A stretch of 64,000 nucleotides of DNA, taken from the NCBI RefSeq assembly GCF_022788635.1, contig NZ_CP076024.1, forward strand, positions 3,821,503-3,885,502, given 5' to 3'. The notes beneath the pieces are model-generated. The model was not told the DNA's origin and searched no databases. It saw only the letters and a list, made by a program, of their open reading frames with translations. Positions 1-8,790 of this stretch are shown piece after piece. Both the position numbers and the translations under genes were made by a program. How positions within the stretch are numbered: position 1 is the stretch's first letter; each line of letters starts with the position of its first letter. The DNA comes from Methylobacter sp. S3L5C (GTDB taxonomy: Bacteria; Pseudomonadota; Gammaproteobacteria; Methylococcales; Methylomonadaceae).

Positions 1-2497
1 CGATTTTTGCCTCTATTTTTGTGCTTAGCACGATTGCCAGCAATGAATGACCGCCTAATGCAAAAAAATCATCCTCAATACCGATCGAGTTAATTTTCAG
101 AATACCGCACCACATAGCGACTAGCATCGCTTCCATCGGCGTATGGGAAGCAACATAAGATGGATCAAATGCAGTGTGTATAAGCTCCGGTGCGGGCAAG
201 GCTGCTCGATTGACTTTACCATTAGGGGTAAGTGGCAATTTATCCAGTAACACAAAAGCCGTAGGCACCATGTATTTAGGTAACTTTCTTGTTAAAAAAA
301 GGCGTAACGCGTTTATATTCGGTAGCTTATCTTGTGAATAGGTTAGATAGGCGACCAAATGTTTATAGCCGGATGAGTCATCCCTCACGATAACAATAGC
401 ACCATTTATGTCAGGATGCTGTCCCAGGACATATTCAATTTCACCTGGCTCAATGCGAAATCCGCGTAGCTTAATCTGGTAATCGGTACGTCCCAAAAAT
501 TCAATCGCCCCATCGGGTAGATACCGTGCCAGATCCCCGGTTTTATACAATCGCGCCTGACCGTATTCACAGAAAGGGTCGGCAATAAATTTTTCAGCAG
601 TTAATTCAGGACGATTAAGGTAATCTCTTGCCAATCCGTCACCACCAATATGAATTTCGCCCGATACGCCGATAGGCACCGGTTGCAAATGCCTATCCAG
701 GATGTAAATGCGAGTGTTGGCAATGGGGTATCCAATGGGAATAGATGTCGCCAGTGGCGGGATAGTTTTAGGGATCGGATAACAACAGGCAAATGTCGTA
801 CTCTCTGTAGGACCGTAACCATTAATCAGCTGACTGTCAGGCAACAGCTTAACAGCACGTTGTATATGAGCGACGGATAAAGCTTCACCGCCAGTCAGTA
901 TTTGTGCAACTGAACGTAGTATCTGTGGCTTTTCGTCGATCACGGCATTAAACAATGCCGCTGTTAACCATAGAATACTGATTTTCTGCTGCTGAATAAT
1001 GGTTTCCAGACCATGCAGTGATGGAATACGTTCAGCATAAATAACGCAACGAGCCCCATGAAGTAGACTGCCCCATATTTCAAAAGTGGAGGCGTCAAAG
1101 GTAATAGGCGCTAATAATAAGAATGTCTGCTGATCATCAAAGTGGACATAATCGGTATTTAACAGTAGCCTGGCAATATTGTAATGGCAAATTGCAACAC
1201 CTTTAGGCCGCCCGGTAGATCCGGATGTGTAAATAACATAAGCCAGATTTTCGGCAGTCGTATTGCAGCCTAGATTTTCGGCACTTTCCCGATTAATCTC
1301 ATCCCGGCAATTATCTAAACAGAAGCACTGCCCTGAATAGGCAGGCAATTGCGCAAGTAGTGACGAATGTGTCAACAATACCGGCGCATTAATATCTTCC
1401 AGCATAAAAGTCAGAGCATCGCGCGGGTAATTAGGATCCATCGGCACGTAAGCGCCACCCGCTTTAAGTATAGCCAGCAATCCGACCACCAAACCAACGG
1501 AGCGCTCCATGCAAATCAACACCAGAGTGTCCACTTTAACACCGGCGGTTTGCAGATAATGCGCCAATTGATTGGCTTGGGCGTTGAGCATCTGATAACT
1601 CAGTTGTTGCTCAGCATAGACCAGTGCAATAGCATCCGGAGTTCTGGCCACCTGTTCCTCAAAGAGTTGATGTACGCATTTATTTTTAGGGTAGTCGGTT
1701 TGAGTGGCGTTCCAATCGATTAATAATTGCTGCAGTTCAGATGCAGTGAGTAACGGTAAGTGGGCAATAGCAGCTTCCGGGTGCTCGACTACTGCTGCCA
1801 ACAGGATTTTAAAATGGCCTACCAGTCGGACAATCGTTTCGGCATTAAATAAATCGGTGCTATATTCAAGATTGGCAGTTAAGCCGTTGGCATCTTCCGC
1901 TAACAAAATTGCTATATCAAAGCCGGTCATCTCATTACCGGAAGTGAAATTGTTAACCACCAGATCAGGTAATTGCAGTCCGGGTAATGCCGAATCTTGC
2001 AAAACCAGCATGATCTGAAACAAGGGATGCCGATTTGTATTTTGGGGCACTTGTAACTGTTCTACCAATTTTTCAAAGGGCAGATCCTGATGAGCATAGG
2101 CGCTCAAACAGACCTCCTGCACACGGCTTAAAAGCTGATAAAAACTGAGCGTACCCGACAAATCGGTTCTTAATGCCAGCATATTAACAAAAAGCCCAGT
2201 TGGGTTTTCAGCGCCCTGATCGTTATGATCGGTAATAGCTGTACCGACGACGATATCATCCTGCCCGCTATAACGGTGCAACAGCACTAGCAGTGCCGCC
2301 AACAGAATCATGAATAGGCTCGCATTTTGCTTTTGACTTACTGTTTTTAAGTCTTTGGTTAATGCAGGAGATAATTGAAACGTCTCTTTGGCGCTACGGT
2401 AAGAAAGCTGTTTTGGACGCGGCTTATCCGTCGGTAATTCCAGCAGACCCAAACCAAATAGTTGATTTTTCCAATAGCTAAGTTGTTTTTCTAACAT
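1..2497 (-). CDS. Nonribosomal peptide synthetase fragment (partial C, A, start of PCP)
   Basis: One open frame runs from an ATG at 2497 to the left edge of the window. In order it shows the C-terminal half of a condensation domain (SYWKNQL start, RYSGQDDIVVGTA, then GLFVNMLALR), a full adenylation domain (A3 YTSGSTGRPKG near 1230-1200, A5 NGYGPTEST, A7 YKTGDLARYLPDG, A8 GRTDYQIKLRGFRIEPGE, A10 NGKVNR), and the start of a carrier domain with the phosphopantetheine site GGHSLL near position 50. The N-terminal half of the condensation domain, including HHxxxDG, is absent: a stop lies four codons before the ATG and no condensation sequence is seen upstream. Reading the ten specificity positions by alignment to GrsA gives D-A-F-W-L-G-G-T-F-K, a valine-type code (inference). 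It is either a 5'-truncated pseudogene or a module that starts abnormally. The 3' end lies outside the window. Confidence 0.85.
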   Translation of the reverse strand, partial: MLEKQLSYWKNQLFGLGLLELPTDKPRPKQLSYRSAKETFQLSPALTKDLKTVSQKQNASLFMILLAALLVLLHRYSGQDDIVVGTAITDHNDQGAENPTGLFVNMLALRTDLSGTLSFYQLLSRVQEVCLSAYAHQDLPFEKLVEQLQVPQNTNRHPLFQIMLVLQDSALPGLQLPDLVVNNFTSGNEMTGFDIAILLAEDANGLTANLEYSTDLFNAETIVRLVGHFKILLAAVVEHPEAAIAHLPLLTASELQQLLIDWNATQTDYPKNKCVHQLFEEQVARTPDAIALVYAEQQLSYQMLNAQANQLAHYLQTAGVKVDTLVLICMERSVGLVVGLLAILKAGGAYVPMDPNYPRDALTFMLEDINAPVLLTHSSLLAQLPAYSGQCFCLDNCRDEINRESAENLGCNTTAENLAYVIYTSGSTGRPKGVAICHYNIARLLLNTDYVHFDDQQTFLLLAPITFDASTFEIWGSLLHGARCVIYAERIPSLHGLETIIQQQKISILWLTAALFNAVIDEKPQILRSVAQILTGGEALSVAHIQRAVKLLPDSQLINGYGPTESTTFACCYPIPKTIPPLATSIPIGYPIANTRIYILDRHLQPVPIGVSGEIHIGGDGLARDYLNRPELTAEKFIADPFCEYGQARLYKTGDLARYLPDGAIEFLGRTDYQIKLRGFRIEPGEIEYVLGQHPDINGAIVIVRDDSSGYKHLVAYLTYSQDKLPNINALRLFLTRKLPKYMVPTAFVLLDKLPLTPNGKVNRAALPAPELIHTAFDPSYVASHTPMEAMLVAMWCGILKINSIGIEDDFFALGGHSLLAIVLSTKIEAKI

Positions 2498-2614
2498 TTC
2501 ATTCTGAGGTTAATAATGCTTTTTGAGTTTTGAACGACGGAAACTATACCCGAATTATTAATAGGTGATTCGTAAGCGTCCAGCGAGGCCATCTACCCCT
2601 AAATTTCATTCTGA
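2496..2614. repeat. 12-bp direct repeats at the broken 5' end of the NRPS gene
   Basis: ATTTCATTCTGA occurs at 2496-2507, overlapping the NRPS start codon, and again at 2603-2614, in the same orientation and 95 bp apart. The pair sits exactly where the condensation domain is truncated, so it may mark a deletion or a former insertion. No complete element lies between the copies. Confidence 0.6.
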
Positions 2615-2711
2615 TTTTAAGGGGCTACTATACTAAATACACTGGTATCCTTTCATTTTTTTCTGAGGGTATCTCATGGCATTAACTGGACAATTTCCAT
2701 TTGCGGATTTT

Positions 2712-2953
2712 TTACTTCTGTTTTTTATTACCACGCGCCTTGAAATTATTGGCACAGAAGATCCCCGTGCGTAATTCATTTAATCCCAGTGCTATCGTTT
2801 TGCGATCCCAACCTATGGCCCTTACAGCCAAATAAGCCTTTGCATAAAAATAATCCAGGGTGACTTGGGCTTCAAACACCCATCTTTTGGTAGCAGTTAG
2901 CTTTTCGCTGCATTTTTAAGTGTAGCAATATACTGTTTCGATAAGGTGGGCAT
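2712..2953 (-). pseudogene. Transposase N-terminal remnant, frameshifted
   Basis: Reading from an ATG at 2953 gives MPTLSKQYIATLKNAAK and then a stop. Shifting one base restores a plausible continuation, KLTATKRWVFEAQVTLDYF, followed by GWDRKTIALGLNELRTG, which ends at a stop at 2714-2712. The tail segment resembles the helix-turn-helix N-terminus of ISAzo13-type transposases (recognised from memory, weak). No catalytic part is present. It is a decayed fragment beside the truncated NRPS gene, consistent with insertion-sequence activity having broken that gene. Confidence 0.4.
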
Positions 2954-3023
2954 GTTGTTAACAATGATGTGTCAAATATAGGTCCACTGAATACATTAAT
3001 TTTCAGATGCTGATCCGGAAAAG

Positions 3024-3053
3024 TTTTTTTGGGGGGGGGGGGGGGGGGGGGGG
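3024..3053. repeat. Homopolymer tract T7-G23
   Basis: Seven T are followed by 23 consecutive G at 3031-3053. No open reading frame crosses it. Such a tract is rare in a genome of this base composition. It may be a real slipping tract or an assembly or sequencing artefact at a scaffold join. Confidence 0.9.
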
Positions 3054-3305
3054 ATATTTATTGCGCGTTACTTTACCCCTGATAACTACGCGCTTACACT
3101 GAAGTCAGGCGCTTTCACTTTAGGGCAAGTAATAATAGATTATTTTGCGGGGCAAAGCAAATTATCAGCAATGTTCATACGTGGGAGATAAAGTAGTTAA
3201 AATCGACTTAAAGTATTAATACCCCATACTTTCTCTGCCCTGCAGCAGCGTCTGATTTATCAGCAATACCGGTTTTCTTAAGTGCTGCGGGATGGGGTTA
3301 TACTG

Positions 3306-3473
3306 CCCTGCTGATATTCTTGATAACCTGAAAGGTTTTCTTATCTGCCTCAGAGTTTTTCTTGATAATCTCAACGATTTTCTTGTCTGCCCAAGAGTAT
3401 AGCTTAATCATCCCGTAGCTTTTTTTGTCTGATCCAGAGCATTTCTTGATGCTTTACGCTTTTTCTTGTCTAT
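3306..3473. repeat. Four 42-bp degenerate tandem repeats
   Basis: Four consecutive units of exactly 42 bp (3306-3347, 3348-3389, 3390-3431, 3432-3473) each end in a variant of TTTTCTTGTCTG. On the minus strand the unit encodes a 14-residue lysine-rich repeat of the type ADKKIVEIIKKNSE. The reading frame is broken by stops and a frame change between units, so this looks like the eroded tail of a repeat protein. Confidence 0.7.
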
Positions 3474-3626
3474 TCCAGGGCTCTTCCGGTCGGAAATATA
3501 ACCAAAACGACTTGCCCGGTGCCATTGCAATACTGCCCAAGCGTATTGCAGTTTGGACTGACAGTATTGCCGATTACTGTTAAATAGCCATGTGGATCGG
3601 GAAACGGCTTTATCGTTGCCCAACAT
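3408..3626 (-). pseudogene. Small basic hypothetical ORF ending in the 42-bp repeats
   Basis: A 72-residue frame begins at an ATG at 3626 and runs into the tandem repeats (GIDKKKRKAS, then LDQTKKATG). It has no recognised domain, signal or membrane segment. After its stop, the same 14-residue repeat continues in a shifted frame to about 3310, so the present ORF may be the front part of a frameshifted repeat protein. I do not recognise it, and it may not be a gene. Confidence 0.25.
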
Positions 3627-3640
3627 TATAGCCGTGGAAT

Positions 3641-3670
3641 GTCGGGCACAAAAAGATGTGCCCGACCTAC
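3641..3670. repeat. Perfect 10-bp-stem hairpin repeat
   Basis: GTCGGGCACA, a 6-base loop and the exact complement TGTGCCCGAC form a hairpin at 3641-3666, followed by CTAC. Two weaker hairpins with the same layout (GG-C-A arm, then CCCTAC) occur at 31865-31892 and 34144-34164, so this is probably one member of a dispersed intergenic family. It also lies just past the 3' end of the GTPase gene and could stop its transcript. Confidence 0.6.
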
Positions 3671-3724
3671 ATGACTTAAATCAGCGATTATTATTTTGGT
3701 AATAATGGCTTTAACAAGCAGGCC

Positions 3725-5344
3725 TTATTTCATCAACATGCGCGTTAAAGGACTGTCGCTATCGACAACGGCTTTTTGCTCACCGTCAGTTGCCGCACAT
3801 TGTTCCATAATCTCTGAAAGCTGCGTTATCTGGTCTTTATGTTGCTCAACAAGCATGTCGACTACCTGTAAAACTTCGGTTTCTATCACGCTAAAAGCGT
3901 TAAGCAGGCCTTTATTAAGACCCTTTAAGGCACTTTTTTGCAGCGAAGGCTGGAGCTTTTTTAAAATAAAATAGGGAATTAACCAAGTCATGGCAATCAG
4001 CAGGCTGCTATGAATGGCAAAATCCACCCCCAGATAGTGATTTTCGGCCATGTTACTGGTGTAATAACCCATAAATACTTTATAACCAACCCACGTCATG
4101 GCCAGCAACGGCAAAAATATTTCGGCAAAACGCATGCCTTTTAAAAACACGCGCTGTAAGGCGTTACCGGGATTTACCAAGGCTTGCCTTGCTGCCAGTT
4201 CAGTTTGTGTTTGCATGATTTTAGGCGCTTTTTCTCGCACGGCGATTATCTGCTGTTTAAACGGCAAAACCGGTAAGCCCTGCTCATCAATTTTGCCAAT
4301 AAATTCATCCAGGGCATCGTCAAAACGGGCTTGTGCCCAGGCATCCCATAAGGAATTTTGCTGAGTGGGCGGATTTTTCATTAAATCAGCCGCGTGTTCT
4401 GCATAGTAAGTGGCCGTCTGTTTCATCGGCCAGGCAAAACCTTGTTGCAAAAGTTTCACGGTTTCTCGCCATTGCTGCTGCCACAACGCGGGGACTTGTT
4501 GAAAAGTTTGCCCGGAACCTAGCAATTTGGCGGTATTTTGCAGTTTTTTCTGTAACTCGTCTTTGCGTACCTGTACACCACGTTGTTCCAGTTGGTCAAT
4601 AACATGCCCGGTCGCCAAAGATAATATAGTGGTTTCCAATCCGGCAAATTCATCGTCTTTAGGCCCGTCAGTACACACGGTTTTAAAAATAATGGGCGCG
4701 ACAAAACCCGCTTTATGCAATTGTTGGTTAAAATCTGCATATTGCTCATCCTGCCCCCGATCCCATTGGTTAAGAACAAACAACCAGGCATGGCGCGCAC
4801 CTTCTGCCAGCAGTAAACGCCAGGCCTTTTCGTCCCGATAACGCTCGGGACTGACCACATAAACAAGTACATCAATATGCGGTAACCACTGCAGAACCAA
4901 TGCTTTATTGCTGTGCTCGGTACTGTCAAAATCCGGCATATCGATCCAGACAATATTTTTTTTGGTCTCATCATCATGTTGCGCAACACTAATTTTGGCG
5001 AGCGGTAATTGCTCCGGAAAATTCTGTATGGCGATATTGCGATGATGAAACAACGTCACTTCGCGTGAAGTGGGGCGCTCTATGCCTGCCTTGGCAATGG
5101 CCTGCCCTGCGAGACGATTAAGCAGGGAACTTTTGCCCACGCCGGTGCCGCCCATAAAGGCGACAATAAGCGGCCTGGTACCGGCTTGCATTGCCAAAGC
5201 GGAGCTTGAAAACAAGGCTTCCGGCGTTCGGGTATCAAAATACTGTAACGCGACTGCGTTATCGGCATTAAGCCAGCCTGCGGTGCAAGCTTGATCGGCC
5301 CAGTGTTGGGTTTTTTCTATTAAATTAGAGTAATCGTAAGCCAT
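3725..5344 (-). CDS. Large GTPase, membrane-anchored (second of a pair)
   Basis: The 539-residue product has a P-loop GTPase domain near the N-terminus: G1 GGTGVGKSSL at about residues 65-74, a G3-like WIDMPDFDST near 133 and a G4-like LNQWDRG near 192. A long helical middle part follows, then two hydrophobic segments near residues 405-455 (FLPLLAMTWVGYKVF and SSLLIAMTWLIPYFIL) and a short soluble tail. The layout recalls dynamin-like or YeeP/Era-type large GTPases. G3 has PDFDS rather than the usual DxxG. The start overlaps the end of the upstream GTPase gene by 20 bp, so the two are probably translated together and may form a heteromer (inference). The cellular role is unknown. Confidence 0.75.
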   Translation of the reverse strand: MAYDYSNLIEKTQHWADQACTAGWLNADNAVALQYFDTRTPEALFSSSALAMQAGTRPLIVAFMGGTGVGKSSLLNRLAGQAIAKAGIERPTSREVTLFHHRNIAIQNFPEQLPLAKISVAQHDDETKKNIVWIDMPDFDSTEHSNKALVLQWLPHIDVLVYVVSPERYRDEKAWRLLLAEGARHAWLFVLNQWDRGQDEQYADFNQQLHKAGFVAPIIFKTVCTDGPKDDEFAGLETTILSLATGHVIDQLEQRGVQVRKDELQKKLQNTAKLLGSGQTFQQVPALWQQQWRETVKLLQQGFAWPMKQTATYYAEHAADLMKNPPTQQNSLWDAWAQARFDDALDEFIGKIDEQGLPVLPFKQQIIAVREKAPKIMQTQTELAARQALVNPGNALQRVFLKGMRFAEIFLPLLAMTWVGYKVFMGYYTSNMAENHYLGVDFAIHSSLLIAMTWLIPYFILKKLQPSLQKSALKGLNKGLLNAFSVIETEVLQVVDMLVEQHKDQITQLSEIMEQCAATDGEQKAVVDSDSPLTRMLMK

Positions 5345-7064
5345 TGCGCTTTTCTATAAGTTGATGTTCAGCTGCTTGTACCTGATCAGGAGTAATATTA
5401 AAATGATTCAGCCGTGATAATTGATCCGGCAACGCCAACAGTTTCAGGCCAAGATTATCCACAAACAGCGCCTGTTTTACAGTCTTTAATTGATGCTGTT
5501 TTAAGTCATGCTCTACTTTATGCATATAGCCGCCGATGGCGCTTTCAGCCAATAACGAAGTCACTGCCAACATTGCCGGTGCAAAAACCAGATCATGTAC
5601 TCCAATACCGCCCATATGTACTGTCAGGGCAATAGCCGCCGCATCGGTAGTGACCCGGGTGACTCGCAGACTGTTTAAAAGCAGGGGTTGTTCCTGGAGT
5701 TTGAGATATAAATCCTGCGCTGTTTGCTCTACATCCTGCTGAAAATCCAGATGATAAATTTTTGCTGCAGCACTAAAGTCCTGCAAAATACTTTGTCGTT
5801 GACGACGCAGTAAACTACTAAACTCTTTCCACCATAAACGTTGCTGACCTTCTTCACTATTATCCAACAGCCGGTCAGCGAGTTGAATCAACACATGCTC
5901 GGCTATTTGCTTTAATAAAATAATTTCTTGGCTGCTATCGGCAATATGCAGTCTTTTACGCCCCAGCTTCATTACTTGCCGTGCCGGCCAGGTAATGACT
6001 TTACGGGCTCCGGTTAAAACACCTGCCAGACCAGGAATTTCCAATAACGTTAATAACTCTGCCAAGGCCTGTTGAAAGGTTTCATAGTGACGCGGATGAT
6101 TTAAATAATCACGTTGATAATTTTCCACCGCTTGCCTGATGGCCTCATTAACCAGTTCCTGCCAATCTTTTTGGGCATGATGCTCGGCAATAATCGGCTC
6201 CAGCCAGGTCTGCCAATGTTTTTGCAGTAAATTTTGTTCCAAACGTGCCTGTTTTTGATGATCAACCTTGCCGGCCAGATCTTTGAGCAAGGTTTGTTGG
6301 GCTTGTGGCCAGAGGGGCAAGCCCGTTTCTTTTTGATAATACAAAGGCACGACTTCAGGAAACTCATCTTGCCGGGTCAGTTGCCATTTTTGTTTTAATG
6401 ACTCAATCAACAAGCTTTCAGAACCTTCACTCAACTTGTTTAAACAGATAACTGTTGGCTGATGCAGTCCCTCAAGCGTCGCCATAATGTCCCAAACTGA
6501 TTGGTCGGCATATTTTTCTTTGCTGACCACCAGAATAATAATATCAGCCAGCACCATCGCCCTGATAACACCTTCGCGATAAACAGCCGAATCTATCGAA
6601 TCAAAATCAGGTGTATCCCATAATACCCCTTGGGGCAACAGCGCAGAATCCGCCGTTGTTTCAGCCAAGGAATAACAGTCATGCCGGTCTCTGGGAATCG
6701 CATTTTTTTGTAGCTGTTGAAAACGCCCAAAATAGCGCTGTAAACCGCTACAATCATTTAAGCTTACCCCAAGACAAAAACCTTGGGGATGAATGGTGTA
6801 ACCTGCCAAAGGACTGACGCCGGCATCATTACTATTAAGCAAAACATTAACCAGAGAACTTTTACCTGCTTGTGTTGGACCTACTACCGTCATTTGTAGG
6901 GGTTGTGCCGGTACCGCGTTAATCAAGCGGCCTTTACGTATAAAGGCTTCTGTAAAAATCAGTTGGTCTATACGTTGTTGATAAGCACTTTTAACAGCCT
7001 CATTACCCGATTGACTTAAAACTGTTTGGTAACGCTGATTTAATAATTGAATAAATTCCAGCAT
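5325..7064 (-). CDS. Large GTPase (first of a pair)
   Basis: The 579-residue product has G1 GPTQAGKSSLVN at about residues 61-72, a G3-like WDTPDFDSID near 150 and a G4-like CLNKLSE near 208. Long helical stretches follow, with a hydrophobic, glycine-rich segment near residues 475-515 (MGGIGVHDLVFAPAMLAV). It shares the unusual PDFDS G3 motif with its neighbour, so the pair are probably paralogues with distinct partners. It is first in a two-gene minus-strand operon. The divergent lipoprotein gene begins 108 bp away. Family assignment to dynamin-like GTPases is by architecture only. Confidence 0.7.
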   Translation of the reverse strand: MLEFIQLLNQRYQTVLSQSGNEAVKSAYQQRIDQLIFTEAFIRKGRLINAVPAQPLQMTVVGPTQAGKSSLVNVLLNSNDAGVSPLAGYTIHPQGFCLGVSLNDCSGLQRYFGRFQQLQKNAIPRDRHDCYSLAETTADSALLPQGVLWDTPDFDSIDSAVYREGVIRAMVLADIIILVVSKEKYADQSVWDIMATLEGLHQPTVICLNKLSEGSESLLIESLKQKWQLTRQDEFPEVVPLYYQKETGLPLWPQAQQTLLKDLAGKVDHQKQARLEQNLLQKHWQTWLEPIIAEHHAQKDWQELVNEAIRQAVENYQRDYLNHPRHYETFQQALAELLTLLEIPGLAGVLTGARKVITWPARQVMKLGRKRLHIADSSQEIILLKQIAEHVLIQLADRLLDNSEEGQQRLWWKEFSSLLRRQRQSILQDFSAAAKIYHLDFQQDVEQTAQDLYLKLQEQPLLLNSLRVTRVTTDAAAIALTVHMGGIGVHDLVFAPAMLAVTSLLAESAIGGYMHKVEHDLKQHQLKTVKQALFVDNLGLKLLALPDQLSRLNHFNITPDQVQAAEHQLIEKRNGLRLL

Positions 7065-7172
7065 GTAAGCTTAGCTCAGGGTTATAATAATTGACCCATT
7101 TTACTTTGTTTGGTGATCTGGCGTTATAAATTCCATAACATAAACCTGTCACTTAATTTCGAGGCTATCTTT

Positions 7173-7607
7173 ATGAAAAAATTACCTGCACTGCTGCTTA
7201 TACTCAGCTGCGCAACCTTAGTCGCCTGTGGTAGAGGGCAAGAAATAAACGGTCACAATACAGCGACTGCTTATCGATCGGTAAAATCCATCAAAAATCG
7301 TTTTGCTCCAGACAAGCGTATTGAGTTTGAAGTGTCTTTCTGGACAATCAGGGATGCAAAAAAAGATGACAAAGAATTCCTGGATGCCGTTGATGGCAAA
7401 AATCCTGACGAAATTATTGCGATGGGCAGAGAAATATATCAGGAACGAAAAGCTGCCGGCTTTAAAGCTTATGAGTCCTATTCAAGCTGGGATGAAATGA
7501 TTGCCAAATTTGGCAAGGAAAGAATAGATCAGGATAATCGAAAAAAAGGCTCCAAAGATGATCCAGATAAAAACAAGCCTAATGATTCCATATTATATAA
7601 ACTCTAA
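7173..7607 (+). CDS. Small putative lipoprotein
   Basis: The start at 7173 is chosen because GAGG lies 8 bases upstream and the protein then opens with a lipoprotein signal: MKKLPALLLILSCATLVAC, lipobox LVAC with the Cys at residue 19. The frame extends upstream to 7110 but that would bury the signal. The mature part of about 125 residues is charged and soluble (FEVSFWTIRDAKKDDKEFL, SYSSWDEMIAKFGKERI) and ends in a Lys/Asp-rich tail. I do not recognise a domain. It is likely an envelope lipoprotein of unknown role, transcribed away from the GTPase pair. Confidence 0.7.
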   Translation: MKKLPALLLILSCATLVACGRGQEINGHNTATAYRSVKSIKNRFAPDKRIEFEVSFWTIRDAKKDDKEFLDAVDGKNPDEIIAMGREIYQERKAAGFKAYESYSSWDEMIAKFGKERIDQDNRKKGSKDDPDKNKPNDSILYKL

Positions 7608-7609
7608 TA

Positions 7610-7637
7610 ACAGTAACGTTAAACCTAAAGTTACTGT
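7610..7637 (+). terminator. Possible hairpin after the lipoprotein gene
   Basis: ACAGTAAC and GTTACTGT form an 8-bp stem with a 12-base loop just after the stop at 7607. No T-run follows, so it is at best a weak terminator or an mRNA-stabilising hairpin. Confidence 0.3.
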
Positions 7638-7703
7638 ACATAAAAAAATACCGGGAATGCAGTAGTTAGTTTAAATTAACCATGATAAAAGATGCTCACA
7701 CGA

Positions 7704-8393
7704 TTAACGACCAGGCAACGCTTTCTGCTCGATAATTTTTTTATCAACCAACGCCGAGACAAAGTGACTTGCCTCGGCAATAGTTTGCTCCATTGCCTGA
7801 ATAAGTTGAGAAATATCAATACTGATTTCAATCAACTCATGTTGCAATGCGGCTATAGCTCGCGCATTGAGATTATGTTTCAGGTATAACACCTGATCTT
7901 TAAATGCGGCCAGCACGGGCTGAATTTTGCTTTCGGCCCGTTGCATGGCTTTAATCAGCCGGGCATAATTTTGTCTGGCGGCTTTTAACTGTTGCTTGCT
8001 GCTGTTACGTAAAGTCCGATTAGTATATTCATTTAACTCAGCTTCCCATTCGACAAACAATGCCTCACTGACTTCTTGTATGGCGCTTATTTTAGTACTG
8101 ACAGCCGCCGATTTTGAGCGACAAAACTGATATTGCCGGTTAAGCAGGTTATATTTATGCTCTAAACCTGTTTCATTGACACAAACCAAATTTTTAAAGC
8201 GCTCCAGCGCATCTTCAAATTCATCTCTGGTTTCTTTAAGGCTGACGCACGCTTGTTCGACCTGATAAATAACGATTTCCCGTTTATGCTCACCTATCGA
8301 TTCTCTAGCGTGATAATAAACCGTCCTTAGTTTTTTTAAAAAAAACCGCGTAATAAAATTTAACGAGCTTGATAATTTGTCAGCTTCAGCCAT
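7704..8393 (-). CDS. DUF2959 family coiled-coil protein
   Basis: The 229-residue product matches the DUF2959 pattern: YYHARESIGEHKRE near residue 26, then VEQACVSLKETRDEFEDAL, SEALFVEWEAELNEY and the conserved AAFKDQVLYLKHNLNARAIA in the C-terminal part. It is almost entirely helical with heptad-like spacing. Many relatives begin with a lipoprotein signal; this one opens MAEADKLSSSLNFITRFFLKK with no lipobox, so it is probably cytoplasmic or peripherally bound. The family's function is not known. It stands alone and is convergent with the small lipoprotein gene. Confidence 0.75.
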   Translation of the reverse strand: MAEADKLSSSLNFITRFFLKKLRTVYYHARESIGEHKREIVIYQVEQACVSLKETRDEFEDALERFKNLVCVNETGLEHKYNLLNRQYQFCRSKSAAVSTKISAIQEVSEALFVEWEAELNEYTNRTLRNSSKQQLKAARQNYARLIKAMQRAESKIQPVLAAFKDQVLYLKHNLNARAIAALQHELIEISIDISQLIQAMEQTIAEASHFVSALVDKKIIEQKALPGR

Positions 8394-8790
8394 TGGAGTT
8401 TTTCTGTAATGAAAACGGTTATATGAGTGCCGGTTATTTTGTATAACCTTATTATAAGCGGTTACGCGCTGGTGACCAACGGCAAGTACAGACTTAGTTT
8501 ATCCAGCTCCCTAATTGATAACGTTAAAAGTCTGAATCTACCTGGCCAAAATATCATGACTATCAGTAACAATGCTGCAAAAGTAGCTCTGTACTATAAC
8601 GTGACTGGAAACCACGCATTAATAAGTTTATTATTAAGCAATTGAAGCCTAGACATAAAAGTGTTTACACCAGTTTTTTGTACTCTTGTTTCATAAAGTG
8701 AAGTAACACGTCTTGAACAAATTCTTTTTCCTGTTAGCTGCCCGGTCAGTTTTCAGGTTATTTCGTTTATCCACCCAAACTGCCCCATAA
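8394..8790. other. Intergenic region without a clear gene
   Basis: This 397-bp gap separates the divergent DUF2959 and pabB genes. A 72-codon plus-strand frame at 8427-8645 has no recognisable domain or ribosome site and is probably chance. The promoters of both neighbours must lie here, but I cannot fix a convincing -35/-10 pair. Confidence 0.5.

Noticed and set aside
3031-3053. Phase-variable control tract for a nearby gene
   Set aside because: No gene start or promoter is close enough to the G run; kept as an oddity rather than a regulatory claim.
8427-8645. 72-codon plus-strand frame between DUF2959 and pabB genes
   Set aside because: No ribosome site, no recognisable domain, and low-complexity hydrophobic composition; probably chance.
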